Shown here piece by piece: positions 12,546 to 27,590 of a stretch of 64,000 bases of DNA (its first letter is position 1; each line of letters starts with the position of its first letter). The notes beneath the pieces were generated by a model. It was not told the DNA's origin. It worked only from the letters and a program-made list of their open reading frames with translations, and made no database searches. The stretch spans positions 126,565-190,564 of the forward strand of contig VWPU01009473.1 of NCBI GenBank assembly GCA_013398955.1, read 5' to 3'. A program made the position numbers and the translations under genes. Origin of the DNA: Callaeas wilsoni (taxonomy: Eukaryota > Chordata > Aves > Passeriformes > Callaeidae).

Positions 12546-15500
12546 GCACATCAGTTCTTTACGCCTGCTTCTAGAATTTCCTGCATTGCTTGTCAGGCTT
12601 ACGTGCAGATCAGCGACTGAATGGAAGTTCACTGATTGCTGGAGGTTAAATAGTTATAGAGAAAAATTTTTCTGGCCTTTTGAAGTCCACAACAATGAAT
12701 CACTGACTATTTCCTTTGAAAATTTTCATTTCCTTCTGTTGAGGATGTAGAGAAAATGTTAGCTAGATTAGGGGTAACAACTGGAATAAAATATACTGAA
12801 AATGTACATAAAATATGGAAGCAACATTTAGATAGAAAATGAAGCCAAGACAGAAAGAAAGACTTGGAAGAAAAAGAAACAAGTCTAAGGTCCCTGGGGA
12901 GCTACCTCCAAGATGTGAAGCCTAATAAACAGCCCGATTCTTATCCTGAAGGAATTAGGATCAAAGAACTGTATTTTAGATACACCTAGATTTTCTATTA
13001 CTTGAGAAAAAACTAACTGAAACCAGAAAACAAATTTCAAATGTCTTGTCATCAGCAAGACAGCCAAGCTTCTGCTTACTAGATAGACTGACACTTTTTT
13101 TCTAAAAATGGCTTTTATTCACATTACTCTCACAAAATCTCTGAAGTGTGCATTATATAACTTGTTTGCAGTGTTAATAGTCCCTTTTCAACACATGTGC
13201 TTCTGGTGCCATCCACAGGAGTTCAAAAATCTGTTTCAGCCACCCACATATGTTTAAGATCTCAGTGCTGTATTACTGTATTACTGCATCTCAGTAGAAC
13301 AAGTGATTTGTGTTTTACTAATAGAAAAACAACAAAGAGAATTATTAACATGGGACTCATCTGTGGAAGAGATGGTGAAGGTATTCTTGAGAACTAATTG
13401 ACAAACAGTCCTTGAGCTATAACGAAAAAATGGACTGAACTCTTAACCAGAAATGTGTGAAGGAATACAGCAGCATTTTTAATTGACATCAAAATAGGGC
13501 AACACTTCAGTAATGCTAGTAAAAACATATTTTCGGTAGGTCAGGTACAGGGGCAGCTTGATATATGTCTCTGCAATGAGAAGTATGGCACAGCCTTCAT
13601 TCTCAGCAGTCGTTGCCAAATATGTAATCATTAGAATAAATGTGGTATTGGAAATAACTACTCAGTTTCATGGAACGCATACAAAATGATCTGAATACTT
13701 GTTTTAAGGCATGAACAAGAGGAAGAATCAATATGGCAAAAAAGTGCCCTCTGTAAATACAATCTTTGGTGAATACTAACAAAGGGAAAAATAGAATGTT
13801 TAGTCCAAATAATTTAATAGAAAAGACTCTGGCAAGTATTGTTGTTCAGCTCTCACTTCTTTCCATGTATGGAATCCTGACAAGTTAACTTACCTGTGAA
13901 GCACTGACATCACCAAGGAAAGAATTTTCTCAGCTTCAGAACACAGAGCATTGAAAATTACAGGAGCTTAAATGTAAAAACAAAAGCAAAAGCTATGATG
14001 ACTGAGAGAGCAATCACAAAGAAGATTACATTTTGTGGAGGAAGCAAACTACTAGAGATTCATTATGGATTACAACACAAAATAAGACAAAATATTTGGA
14101 ATTTTCCATTGTTTCTTCAATAGTATATGCAATAGAAAAATATTTGTGAAATGCATATAAAATGTATGTGCACACACACACAGTTGAGGACATCAATTTC
14201 CTTCTGTTATAATGATGTTGAAAAGAAAAATAAAAGAAAATCACTGTCAAGCATTAAACAATATTAAAATTATTTAAATCCTATTAATCCTTCTGGTTTT
14301 GGCAGGTTCCAGTCTGGGCAGTCCTGTGGTAGTTATATAAAATAAATATACATTTCTTTCAGCTGAATTCAAGAGTTATTGAAAAAATTACTAAAATTAA
14401 AGAAATCCCAAACTTAAGTATTTCTTATGATATTCACAGTCACAATTTTCCTGGCTTACACAAAAAAAAAAAAAGAAGGTTATGCCCAATGGATATAATA
14501 ATGTATAATGATATATTTCCTTGAGATAAAAGTTTTGAAAAACATTTTTACCTCAAATCACATGTTTTGCAGATCCATTTATAGCCCATAATACATTTGG
14601 GTGTACCTTATCTAGGTATCAAATAGTACCTACACCATTTGTGTCTCTGTATCAACAGAAGGGTCACAAACACTTTACGGCTGTAGACTTCTTAGTGCCA
14701 AAACAGCCCAGTGTCACAGGCATTTTATCAAAAATATCCTTCCTGCCCAGTCCAAGAACATTTCAATCCAATAAATTGGTAGATCCTAGATTTTGATTGC
14801 CTTAGTATCCAATCAACAAAAAAGAAATGCCTTCTTAAATGTGCAAGGCAAAGTGTTCCTGCTCTCATTTCAATTTTTGTCTGTCAGCAAGGTCTCTATC
14901 CCAAGGCCCTTTAACTTCAGCAATAAAGCCAACATAAGCCAACATCATGGTCAGCAGAACGGGTGGCTATAGGAAAATCTAGATTTAACCTATGTAATTA
15001 TAGAAATTACCATAGAAATACCCCACAATAATTTTTATAAAATCATCAGTAAAACAAAAAAGGCATACATACAGAGTAGGAATGTCCCTCTTCTTGGATA
15101 ACTTCTGTTTTTCATACTGATGCACCACATACTAAGGCAAGAAGGATGTTTCTTCAAGATGAGATGGGGAGTATCCACCACATTTCAAAGTATTATTACT
15201 TTTTTTTTACATGATGGAAGCTTATAACAAAAAATAATCATATATTGTAACCATTCCTACTGCAGCATTAAGTGATATTCTATTCATTTTGGTAATTTTC
15301 TCCTTAATTTTAATGTTGTAGAACGGGTATGGCAGGTAAATGCAGACATTTTGGATAGGAAAAGAACACTCTCAGTGATGCCATTTTAACGCTGAATGAT
15401 ACTTTTTTTGGTGCTATCACTGCATTATCCGCAGCTATGATTCAGCAAATCCGAAAGGAATATTTCTTTACTCCATTTCCTTCCATTGCTCTTTCCTTGC

Positions 15501-17678
15501 TACCCTGTATACTGTGTTCACAAATCAGAGAGTTTGCAAAAACCTTCTACAAACAAAAAACCAATTTCACTTATGTTCGTATCTTGAGAGGTATCAGAGA
15601 AAGATGAGCAGTTACTCATCTCATGCCTTGTTTTCTCTTCAGATATTAATATACCTGGTGCTGAAATGATGAAGTTGCCTTTTACAAGCATTTTCTACTA
15701 AGTGCTGGGGATTTATCTCTGAGCCCTAACATGAAAGATGCTGCGAATCATGGTTATTTGTTGGTGCACTGATTGCTGCTATCAGCTGCATGTGCTTCTG
15801 GCCAGGGGGGCATCATAAAAGCTGTAGAAAGTTCGTCATAAAAGCAAAAAACTATACTATTATCTGTAAGAGGGAAAAAAACCCCACCCCTGTTAAAAGT
15901 ATCTGTCATGCGAAAGTAAAAACTGTGAACAATCCACTTGGTAAAAAATTATGCATATGTAGCCTAAACTGTGCATGTCAGAGATTTTGTGTTTATTATA
16001 TATGCAAACCTGTGTTACTGAGTTGTAATTAGTATTACAATAGATGTGTGTGTTCTCACATCATCTTTGCAAGGTCAGGGAGAGGAATTATTCTCCCTTA
16101 GAGGTAGGAACAGATGTACATAGAGATTAATCAGAAAAAGAGAGAGGGAGAAATACTGAAACCCCAGTTTTAAATATCAGGAATGCTAAGGATTTCTTTA
16201 AAACAGGGTACACCTTCTCAAACCAGGTGCTGAAAAAAACCTGTGGAGTATGTGGTAAAGCCCCTACGATTTACATAATATGTTTATGTCATATGGGAAA
16301 GCATTTTTAAAGGAAAGTAATAATTCTCTTTTTCGTGGGAAGAAAATGATGATTTTAACATTGAAATCAATCCCTCTATTCTAAGTTCTTCACTTAAAAT
16401 CTTTAACTTATCTACAAATGAGAATGGAATCTTACAGAAAAGATTCACCTTCAGAAGTCTCCCACGCTGTGTGGATTTGCTGATACAGCTATACAGGTTA
16501 GCGTTTTCTAATCTAGACAAAGCATTCAGCTTCAGTGTGCTCTGCCTGTTGATGCACTGCATCTGGGAGAGAAGGGGAAGATTACTTAGTTTCTCTAACC
16601 GAATGTGGGAAGGAACAGCTAAACACAGAAAAATCTGCAGAGAAAAATTCAGTTTTATTATTTGAATATTTTCATGATTACAGGCTAATACCTGAATGCT
16701 TTCATGACTGCAGCTTTAAGCAAAGTATATTAATCTTATTATGTTGTAGGTATTTTATGTCTTTCAGATACAGGAGTGCATGTGAAAAAAACAGTCCAAA
16801 GAATTCTCCGCAATGCAGTTTTACATAAGGGCCTGTAGGAGCAGGCAGAATGTTATTAGACCATAAAAGCACATCAGGCTGATTTATGGTTTCTGATCAA
16901 GGTTTCTGTGAAAATTACTCTGCATCAACAGCTCAAGGTGACTGCTACCATTAATGTGTGGAAAATAAATGAGGTGGGGAGACTGATATCAGAGGAAGTA
17001 AAAGGAAGCGCTGAGCCAGTTTATATAGCACAGGCTTCCCATTTTGTTTTACAGTGCATAGAAGGCTGTCATCAAAATGATTGCTTTGGGGCAGAAAAAG
17101 CAATTCTTGATAATTAGATCTTATGGCAGGCTTTCTTACATCCGGTATATAAGAACCATCAGGTATAATACCTTCCCACTATACGTCACCCTCTCCTCAG
17201 TCCTGTAAACATTCTTAGGATGTAGAAAATGAATAACATGTCTTTATTTTCTGAAGTTATTTTCCAGAAGAAATAAAATTCTAAACACGGTTTCACAGGA
17301 GTCTCAGTGACTAGGACTATATCACACATGATCTGATAGCAATTTGCATTTTGACCAGAATTACAGTAAATACCCGACATCTTTTCCACAGTTCAGTGTC
17401 CTTGTATTGTATGTTCTTTCATTTACTGGTGCTGGACTTTTTATTCCACTTTTATATTTATTGAAAACATAAAGCTATACTGCCTATTTAAATACAAATA
17501 CATAATGCATTTTTAAAAATTTAATTCGTTTATTAAAATTTAATTAATTTTATATTAACACAGTTCTATTGCACAGTTATTCTTTACATATAGTTTATTT
17601 TTATTAAAGATACACACGTATATATAATGCCAATTTAAATTTTAGTTTTGTTTTGGTTGTTGTTTTAAACAGTCTGGA

Positions 17679-17680
<2 letters not shown>

Positions 17681-17709
<29 letters not shown>

Positions 17710-17710
17710 T
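17681..17710. repeat. (TTA)10 trinucleotide microsatellite
   Basis: About ten uninterrupted TTA units, directly visible, within a very AT-rich kilobase. Confidence 0.9.
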
Positions 17711-20700
17711 GACTTTCTACATAATATTCAAGATATTTAAACAAAATAACAATGAAATTAAATCCATCCATGCTACAGATTTTAGTGAAAATACTAAACT
17801 GCGATCCATGGAAAAGTGTATTTTATGCTTCTATATAATTTTTAAAACCATTTTCTGGTATTTTATTTCTAGATCCTAAAGTGTTGCATGCAGATGTGCA
17901 GTGCCATTTCAGCCATTTGCAGAAGTATCAGGGCTACTCACACAGCTGGCTGTAGGAGCTGATCTGGTGGTCATACAGGGCACGCGTTCAAAGCATCCTG
18001 TGGAACAAAGGCATCCCTGCCTTGGGGAAGGGCAGGATCAGGATTTTGATTTTTAGGATATGATGACATACTAACTGCATATTGTTTTCAAAATGGACTC
18101 TTGATTCCTAACCCACATTTCTTTCAAGATACTGGCACAATAAAATGTGGCACGGTTTTTAGTGTATAATAATAATTTATCTATAGATTTTAAAACAGGT
18201 GGTTTGCTATTATTTTTAACAAAATTATTACAAGCTTAAAAAAATAATTTTAACTATTTGTATTCTTCAGATGTATCCTGAGAGAAAAAGGACTCCTGCT
18301 TATGTGCAAGGGTGATTAGTTTGCAGTGTTAATAGGATGGATTTCCTGGTACTTAATTGAAAGCAGGTGGATAATTAAAACCAATGTGCAGCTAATCAAG
18401 AGTCAGATATCAGGTGATCATGAGGCCATGCATGATTCTGTTCAGGATAAAAACCTAACTTTCAAGCCTGTTTGCTTTAGCATCTAATGTGAAAAGGATG
18501 AGAAGTGCTGGTTCCTACAGAGAACACAATTAAAGTATCATTTCACAGGTACTAAAGATGGCTGGTCAAGATCATACTATGGGACTTTTTTGGTTTGTTG
18601 GGGTTTTTTTGGCTTAGTAGTGTCTTTTGGTTTTGTTTTGTGAAGTTTTCTGGTCAGTGTTAAGGATTCTTTTTCTTAAAATAAGCATTAAGAGAGATCT
18701 GAATCTGTCTCTTGCCTGCCCTTGTTCTGCAATGGGCCTTGTTAATGTTAACACATTACAAAATGTTAGTAGAAATCTGTGGTACCCATACTAAAATCTT
18801 GGTAACCTACAAAGCTCTCTTTGGAAAGCATGATAAGGCACAAAGACAAAGGGATAGTTGCTTACAATAGTGTAGGAGCAATGACTAGGTTTAGGGTGTT
18901 TCACCTGCTACAATTTAAGTTGCATTTTGCCTTTGACAGTGTGATCATGCAGAGCAGCATGGTGCCTAGATCCTGTTGGTAAGTGGGAGCTGCTGTATAC
19001 CAGTTATTTTCCTCTTCCAAACCCTCACACTAAGGAGAAGATACACAATTTTTTCCCTGCTACAAAAAGTTAGAAATGTGCACTGGGAATCACATTTCTC
19101 TGTCACCTTTACTTGTTTCTCTGACCCACTTGTCTCCTACTGTTACCTCCCTGTAGGTCATATGTATTGTTGCTCAGAGAACTATGTTTTACTTATAGGT
19201 GTTATGTATTGCAAATTATTAACTGAGTGCTGAATTGTCAGTTTGATCAACCTCTTTTCCCTTTCTTATCAGAATGGTTTTCTTATAATCAGGTATGTAA
19301 AAAAAGCCATGAATATATGTAGTCTCTTTCAAAGTGCTCTCAATTACTTTGAATTTTGCTGCTATTTTTTTAACTGCTTTTACTGAACTAATCTGCCTTG
19401 ATAATATTTGTCTTTTTACTCTTATAAGCTGCATGTAAATCTGGTTGTGATGAAAAAAAATGTAATAATCTCTAATTATAAAAAAGTTTGTATCTTTACT
19501 GAGTTCTATATGTTTGTGTTAAACACAAATTATCACATGAGACATTTGTTCATTTCCTTCTTATGTAGAATGTTTAATGTAGAATAACTTTAATTAGATA
19601 TTTTACTTCCTTCCTTGCAGATTTTTCTGGTTTTATATATGGTTGGGGAAAAAAAATTGTATTAAATATTTCTTATTACTTCTAATATGTAATCTCTTCC
19701 CTTCACAACTTTTTCAGATGAAAAGCTACTTTTGAATGCTAGGAAGGAGATGGAAAAACACGCAAATGAAAAAGAAGCTTAGAAAACCAGGGAAATCTGT
19801 ACTATTTATTTGTATCTTGTTTTAAAGTAGTAAGAAAGGCTTGATTTCTCAACGATCTTGCATCCTCATATTAGGAAAGATGAAAACTGTTCTCTCTGTG
19901 TTTAGAAGAGGGTCAAGAGTTTCAAAATCCTGTGAAGCTTAATTATCTGTCTCTAACTTTTCTTGGTATACATGTACATGTAATATCTACATAGATGTAG
20001 GTATAAATCAGTGTTACGGTCGCTAACTCCCCATGGAAGTCTTTAACCATTGGTATTTTGTGTCTTTCTGTATCAAATGTGGATACAGCAAGGATTTAGA
20101 CAAGTGAGTTATCTAAGTAGCAGGCTCTGCAAACCTTTTCTACGGGGTAGTGGAATTGGCTGTGAGGGCTTGTTCACTCTATGGTGTTGGAAGGGTAACT
20201 TTTGCTATACTTCATTTGTGTTAATTAATCTTTACTACATTCTTGGCAGTTCTCTTTACTAAGGGCTTAATTGAACTTGGCACACTTCTCCTATGGAAAA
20301 CTTTTGAGGGTAAAGAAAAATAATTCTAAGAAACATTCTGAGGTACCCATGTTTGAGGTTTAATTCTATACCTAACTCAGTGGCTTGAGGAAACAGCTGA
20401 ATTACAGGTAGTTTTCCAAGAAGGGGGAGAGCAAAAGGCAAATAATGAAATAAAAATAATTTATCATATTGCTTAAGGGAGAGTGACCTTTCAGAAAATA
20501 TCATAGCTCTAACAGATGAGGCAAGCTTTGGCAGTCTTTAGGGAAGAAGAAATCAATTACAGTATAGTACTGCTGTATAAAAGTATGGGTGAATGTACTG
20601 ATTTTTGTTGAGAGGTCTTGTCAGCCTGGAATGTCATGCTCTGGGAGTACATATGGGTTCTGGTAGGGCTAATGGGTTTTGGGAAATGGTGGCTTAAGCC

Positions 20701-23700
20701 ATGATTGATCTCCATTTAAGTCCATGCCTGTGAAAGCCTGCTAAAGTTCCTTGAATATATTCAGCTCATTTCAGTGCTTGTCAGTACAGTATAGCAGACT
20801 GGATGTTTAATGTGCTGCACAAAAGAAAAGAACTTTAATTGATAATAGTGTTTGTCAGTAACAGTAAATCGACTGATGACAATTCTGGGCTAAGAGGTAC
20901 CTCTCAGAAGAGGCAGCCTGGTGATGGCACTCAAAGAGAAAGTGATCCTGATGGTTAAACTTATGGTTCTGGAAGCAGCCACCAGGGTACAAAGAGCTCC
21001 AACCAAATCCTGACAGATAACTACTTTCCTGAATATCAGTATTTTCACTCTGGAGCAAACCAGGAGGTTTATAGCCTTTTATGACATAGAAACTAAGTCT
21101 GAAGTGAGCAAAAAGTCAGTTTTGGCTTATTCTACCATTTTACAATTCAAATGTAGCTGAGGATAGAGATGAAATCAATAGATTAAAAGGAAAATGTCTT
21201 CCAGTAGCCACTGCATATTGTTTGCTACTGCCACACTTGAGAAAAAGAAGCTTTACCTCTCACCACATCTTTCCTGAAACGTTCTAAAAGAGGATTACAG
21301 TGAGATACCATGACTTGGACCAAACTGCAGATGTATTGGACAGATAAAAATTAATAAAAATCTATAGGTTTGGGATAATACACTGAATTGAAATGAACAC
21401 TTCCATGACTTTGAGATTCATTGCCAACTAAAGAGAGGAACCCAGGACAAACCAAAGGAAAATGTATAATACCTTGGTCTTACATAGCACTGTTCAGGAT
21501 AGAAAAGAAAAACTTTTAAGATGGGTTGAAAAAATTGTTTTTCCACAGCAAAAGGAAGGAAATTGGAAGGACCACAATAGAGCTGTAGAAATTGTAATAG
21601 GAAAGATAATACCTCCTTAGGTTATTTTCTTAGCTTTAGCACAAAAGTTCAGAGACATGAATGGATGTTAAAGAAAAATGGATTTGGAAAAGACATACAA
21701 GGCCTTCTTGCACTCAGTGTAATCCTTGTTACTAATAGCCTTCCTGGCAGGTTGTTCTGAAGCAGTATTAGTCTAGAAGGTGATACTGTACTACCTGTCA
21801 GAAGTATATTAACAAGGCTTAGGAATATTTTCTCATCTTTTGATATTATGGGGATCCATTTGAAGGTAAGAAATATTCTGGAGGCTTGGTTCTTGGTTAC
21901 ACTTCCTCTGTATTTACTCTAATTGTGCACCATCAGAAATAAGTACCAGTTAGAGATTCCTATCTGCCAAATAGTATTCAACCTGCATTTAAATTATCTC
22001 AAGAGAGAAATTAACCTTCGGTATTTATGAAAATTACAGGCTTTAGACTAAACTTTAATCTTCTTCAATATGTGTAGTGTTCTTATTAACATTTTTGTAT
22101 AAAACAAAGGAACATTAAAAAATTAATACATTCATGTCTAAAATATATTACTGTGTAATAATAGATAATGCAGTACAAACTAATCTGTTGAACACCTAAA
22201 TGTACCATTTGTTTGCCTTTTTGTTTCTATTTTTATCTTCGTGTAATCTTGTGTAGTCATTAGATCTCAATAGCTGTGAAATATATGATCTTCATTTGCA
22301 GATGCTTAAATATCTCCTTTGGCCTTAACCTCTGTGGAAATTGGTGAATCCTAGTCCAGGTTTGATGCAAAAGAAAATAGGTGGTTTGAAGTAAATGTCA
22401 GCTTAATAGCTGTTTCATCCACATCTTATGTTTCTGCAAATTGTTGAGCATCATATGTGGGACAGACCTATCTGACTCTGAGACTGAGGTGATAATTGTA
22501 AATCCTTTGCAACTCTTTTCACATATATATAGAGATTGTACCAAGTTTTTAAAAAGCAAAAAAGTATACATCTCAATAACAATGTTTCTTCTCTAAGGTA
22601 ACCCCGCTTGGCAAGGTGAACTTCCACTGACCAATTATAAAGGAAAGTAGGTAGGTTTACAGAAGGGGTGTAAGGCAACTATTCTGCTTCAAGGCATTTT
22701 GATAACCATTCCCAATGATAAGAGTAAAAAAGGTGAAGATAAACTGCAATAATACTTAAGGTATGGAGAATCCAGAAAGTAATTACTCAACTTTCCAATT
22801 TAAATTAATACTGGAATATTCCAAGCCTTAGTGTAGTGTAATTTTGTTGTTGACTCAGTTTTTGTATCTCAATTCTCTATATAGATCTGCATCTTGGCTA
22901 TCTGGATATGAACTTTTTGTGTTAGTCTCATTCATTTAAGATAGTAAATTTACTGTTGACTCCTCTCAACTTTACATGGATTTCTTTTTTCATATTTACA
23001 CATCTGTCTTCACCCAGTTAACAAAAGCATTGCAGTGGCAGATATATTTCATCAATTTTTGAGTGAAAAAGGCTGTGCTTAGATGTATGTGATGTGTGAT
23101 CCTTTAACTTCTGAAAGCAGTTATTCAACTTGTATATCTATCTAGACTGTCCATATGTGTGCTTTCAATTTCCTGAAGATATTGAAGTGATACTGTGTAT
23201 AAATGGTTACTTTGTATTATCCTTACTGTAGGGTATTGAAAAATGGTTCATGTGTGCTTGTAAATTTATGTGCAAACTTGGCTCCTCTTCAAAACTATAC
23301 TTAAAGTGGTTTTCCTGTTTCATCTGGTATATATTTTGCTGTTTCTCATTGTAATAAACTCATTCCTTGTGTTGTTTTCTTCACTTCATCTAACTAGACT
23401 TGAAAATACATGGGATGTTGCTTCAGTGTTGCAGTTGTTAATGCATGCTTTTTCAAAGTATGAGCTTACTTTCCTAAGGTCAGGCACTGGATTAGAGCAT
23501 GATATGGAGTATGATTCTGCTCTTCCATTGCCCTCTGAGCAATTTCTCATCCAGCAAACCTTCAAAAACTTGCCACATCGGGCACTGATGTCAAAGGGAT
23601 GAAGAATGAAAAAGTACGTCAGTACAGGCAAAGAATACAAAATATTGGTGCATTCATGTGTCAAATATCATTAAAGGTGGTTTTCCCCATTTAAGTGAAA

Positions 23701-26700
23701 TAAAAAAGATATTTGTTATGATTTTTACCTGTCTCTATGGCACTCATCCGTGATGAAACTTATTTCAGAACAAAAATTAATTGCGAGAAGCCTCTTTGCA
23801 CTGGTATTGCACTCTGCCTTTTTGCAAATGATTCTATCAGTAGACATTTCTGTAGGACTCAGTTACCGTATTGATGCCTGTTATGCAAAAGTTATCCAGG
23901 CCCCTAGCATTCTCTTCGTAAAACGCACCAATTTTGACTTGCAAAATGAAAATCTCCAATTTTGATTTCATTAAACCCAGAAACACATTTCATTTTGCTG
24001 ATGAGTTGATGGTCAGAAACATGGTCATGGTGACCCCATAAAGTCTTGAGGAGAACTTCACAACTTTTTCTGGACTGAGAATTCTACCTGAAAGAGATTT
24101 TCTTTTCTCACTTATTCTTTTTACTCATAAACTTCTCCTAGTCTAGTGTGAAGCAGGTGGATGTAGATTAGAATTAACCCCAGCTGAAACAAAAGGATAT
24201 ATGGCCCTTTAATACAAAGTACTGGATGCTTAAATTGGATTGGATGGTAAAAAAGAAATGGCTCAGGTATTTCAGTAATCCATGATGTGATGCTCTCCAG
24301 TCATTTTTGATTTGGGTAATAGACTACTGCAAATAATGCTTCCTTGAGTAATTGCTTTTTTAGTAGCTTGAAGAGTTTAACCATGTCACCTCATTCTGTG
24401 GCAATAAACATCATAGAGATCTTTCCATGGATGTTAGAAGCGTCAATATAATGAATACATATTTATAAACTTGTGCATCTGCAGCTTCTACTTTCTAACC
24501 AACTTATACCTAGTTGTTCTGCTAGTTGCTCTGCCCACTAATAATGTTTAAGTTATTACTTTAAGCTAATTGTTTCTAGAGTTCATGGTTTTTACTACTG
24601 CGTGTACCTCTTCAGTTGTAGCATTTTATCTTCTCACCTGGAAACAAGTATTTTAAAGAGGTATCTGTAGAACAGAGCTGTTGTATGGCACTCCACCTGC
24701 TTCTAAACATGTGAGCAAACTGAGTTTGAATCTCCTCCCTCCATTTTACATTGAGCTGAAGAATAATACCACTCTTTAACCATGACTGTTACTCCTGAAT
24801 CTGAAGGGAATGCTTGAGAACCATTTCCTCAAATATTTATGCAATTCATATTCAGTACAGAGCTATGTGCACTCCTTTATTTTTCTATGTACATAGAAAT
24901 ATGTAGGATGCTCCTGACATGTCCTGCGTTCTTTGTTTAATTCTTTTTAAGTATGTTTTTGGACTCCATAATTCATGAATTTGAGTCTATTTAACACTAG
25001 AGGTGTATATGCCGGTGGCAGTTTTACTTTACGATGCTCCTTGGCAAGTGAGAGAGGCTTTGCTCTGCGGGGCTCATAGAATACCCAGCTGCATATGGAG
25101 TTAAAAGGTATGTGTGTGGGCTGGAAGATGATAAATTGCTTCTGCTTGTCAAAGGGGAAATATTTTAAGGAAGTTCATCATATAAAAATGTAAGTTAGCC
25201 ACGATGAAAACTGTTAGAAATTGAAGGCAACCAAGAAAGACTACCAGACTAATTTAAAACTGTAGTAGATATGTATCTTAAAAATGGTCAATATTTTATT
25301 TGTTTAGAACAGAATCTTGATGTGTCTTTTTCAACAATTTTGAAAAGCTTTGCATGTGGGGTCTAGGTAATATTTATCAGTCTGTAATCACCATTTTGTT
25401 AATAATTTTAGGTAGATCCAGCCAGAACCATGCTTCTCCTTATTTCACTATGGATATCTGAGAAAAATAAAAGGATCTGGTACTATATTCTCAGTGGCCA
25501 GCCCCCTTAGAAAGTAGAAGGCTATGATTAGTTTCACCCTTAAATTTGACTTCTCCAGAATAAACAGAACAAATTTTTGGGGAAACTTTTGTTAAAAAGA
25601 AAAGAATGCTGCGTCCTCATTTTCTATATAGTACTTGAATTTGGGGAACGTGTAACTTCCTTCATAACTTATAAACAAGATAGACTAATGCATGCAGGAG
25701 TAGATTATTTCCCTCTGCCTTTTTTTGGTGATCTCCTCACAGTCACACTGTCATTATTGTTTTAGTGTACAGAGACTTAGACATGTAGAAATTCTTCCCT
25801 TCTTGTTTAGCTTTAGAAGTAAGATTTCTATCCAGACAATATCAAAATCTGGGATATCTGAAATAAAGCAAAATACTAACCTTATTGTGCTGGTTTTCTG
25901 AAAGAAGTTTTGAGTTAATATTTGGTTAACGATTAACAGTTTATTCTTATTAAGCTCCCTCATAATTTGCTCAAATCCAGGGGAATGAGGAAGAACAAGA
26001 ATATTTAAGCATATGCTTATGTGCATCAGGGTTTTGCAGTCTTGTCAATTGCAATAGTCAAGTATCCAAAGAAATAAAATTGTTAAAAATTATTTTTCTA
26101 AACCCATATATTCTTTTGGATAATTGAACTTTTGAGGTGTATATAGAGTCACATTTTCTAACTCTTTCTGTCATGACAGCTATATATAAATATACTTTTT
26201 AATTTGCTTCTTTTTGAGGCAAAAAGAGATTTATGTGTCAGAAGCCGAAGACTTTAATTTGGACAACTTTGACCTAGAAAGTTACCTATAAAATTGGATG
26301 AAAAGCAGGTATGGTACCAACTTCTCAAATATGTGGACTATGATCTCAAGACTTATAGGAGAGTGAGGAATTGTTTCAGTGAGTAAGAAACATAATAGTA
26401 CAAAAGAATATAAATTTCAAAATATTGTTTATATTGGTTTACATGAAGAAGTATTTAACATATTTTTTAAACGGAGATGTTCATATCCAGCTGTTGTTCT
26501 CCACTAGCTTCTCCAAACTTTCATGTAGTTTCTTGTGAAACTGACTGAAGTAAAATTTTTCTCTTGATATTGAATTATTACTAGCTGGAGCTCTGAATAG
26601 TAAGTGTAATTCAATTCATATTTAATAGACATGTTTTTCACTCTCTACACAAATGTGTGCAATTAAAGGACACTTTTTTTTCCCCTCAACCATTTGTTCA

Positions 26701-27574
26701 TATTTTTGGAAGACTTCGAATTGAATGTTCACTTATTTGACTGTAAAAATGTAACTGAGTTTCATGCAACTTCTATCTACTGTGTTCATATAATGCAATA
26801 CAATTACAGAACTTGTGGCAGTGCACTTCATTTTCATGCACATGCATTTAAAGGGAGGGGAAAAAACTAACAGCAAAAATTTGAAAAGGAGACCACCAAC
26901 AGTGGAAGCATTTTCTGCACAAGAAAAGATCCTGTTTGGGAAGGTATTAGATAGTTATTATACAGCTTTTATTTCGATAATTATTCTTCAGCCTTTGAAA
27001 TGCCATTATAGGTCAAAGAGGCAGCTATTGTTCCAAGCAGAGCAGAATTTAATAAGGAAGGACACAATAGATATGTCAGATGGATAATAAATTGAAATAA
27101 TGTCAAATTATGCATTGTTACAAGAATCAGCTATGTGATAAGCTTTTGCATACTCCGGTTTTCAAGTTCACTAACTCTTGTGCAGCATTTTCACTTGCTT
27201 TTCTTTGTTGGAAACACCATGCTGATCTGTCTTATGTAGACCATACTCATTTAGTCATCTGCTTACAGCAAGAGAGATCAGTGATGCATCTTTGCTTCAC
27301 TTGAGTTTTCATATCAGAGGATATAGAAAAGAGTAAGTTTACTGTAAGCATATTATGGGTGTTCAGCTAGCTTTCCCTAGATCTCCATGCTTCTCTAAGG
27401 ACAGATATATCCTGGTCATCTGCAATCAATCAAAATTTTTGCCACACATTTCTTTGTCTTCTAAGAGATAAGAGTATATGAGTACAGGATGATGGTTGGT
27501 TTTAGTCCATGTTGTGTATGATACATACACTGTTAAACAGAAATTTTAATGCATGAGGCCTTGTTAAAATTTTG

Positions 27575-27590
27575 ACTCTAAATTTAGAGT
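27575..27590. repeat. 16-bp perfect palindrome
   Basis: 'actctaaatttagagt' is identical to its own reverse complement. It could form a small cruciform or be a dimeric protein site, but in AT-rich DNA a single example can arise by chance. Confidence 0.8.

Noticed and set aside
23270..23602. 110-codon frame with a hydrophobic start
   Set aside because: T-rich composition explains the hydrophobic segment. A frame on the opposite strand overlaps it, and no domain is recognised.
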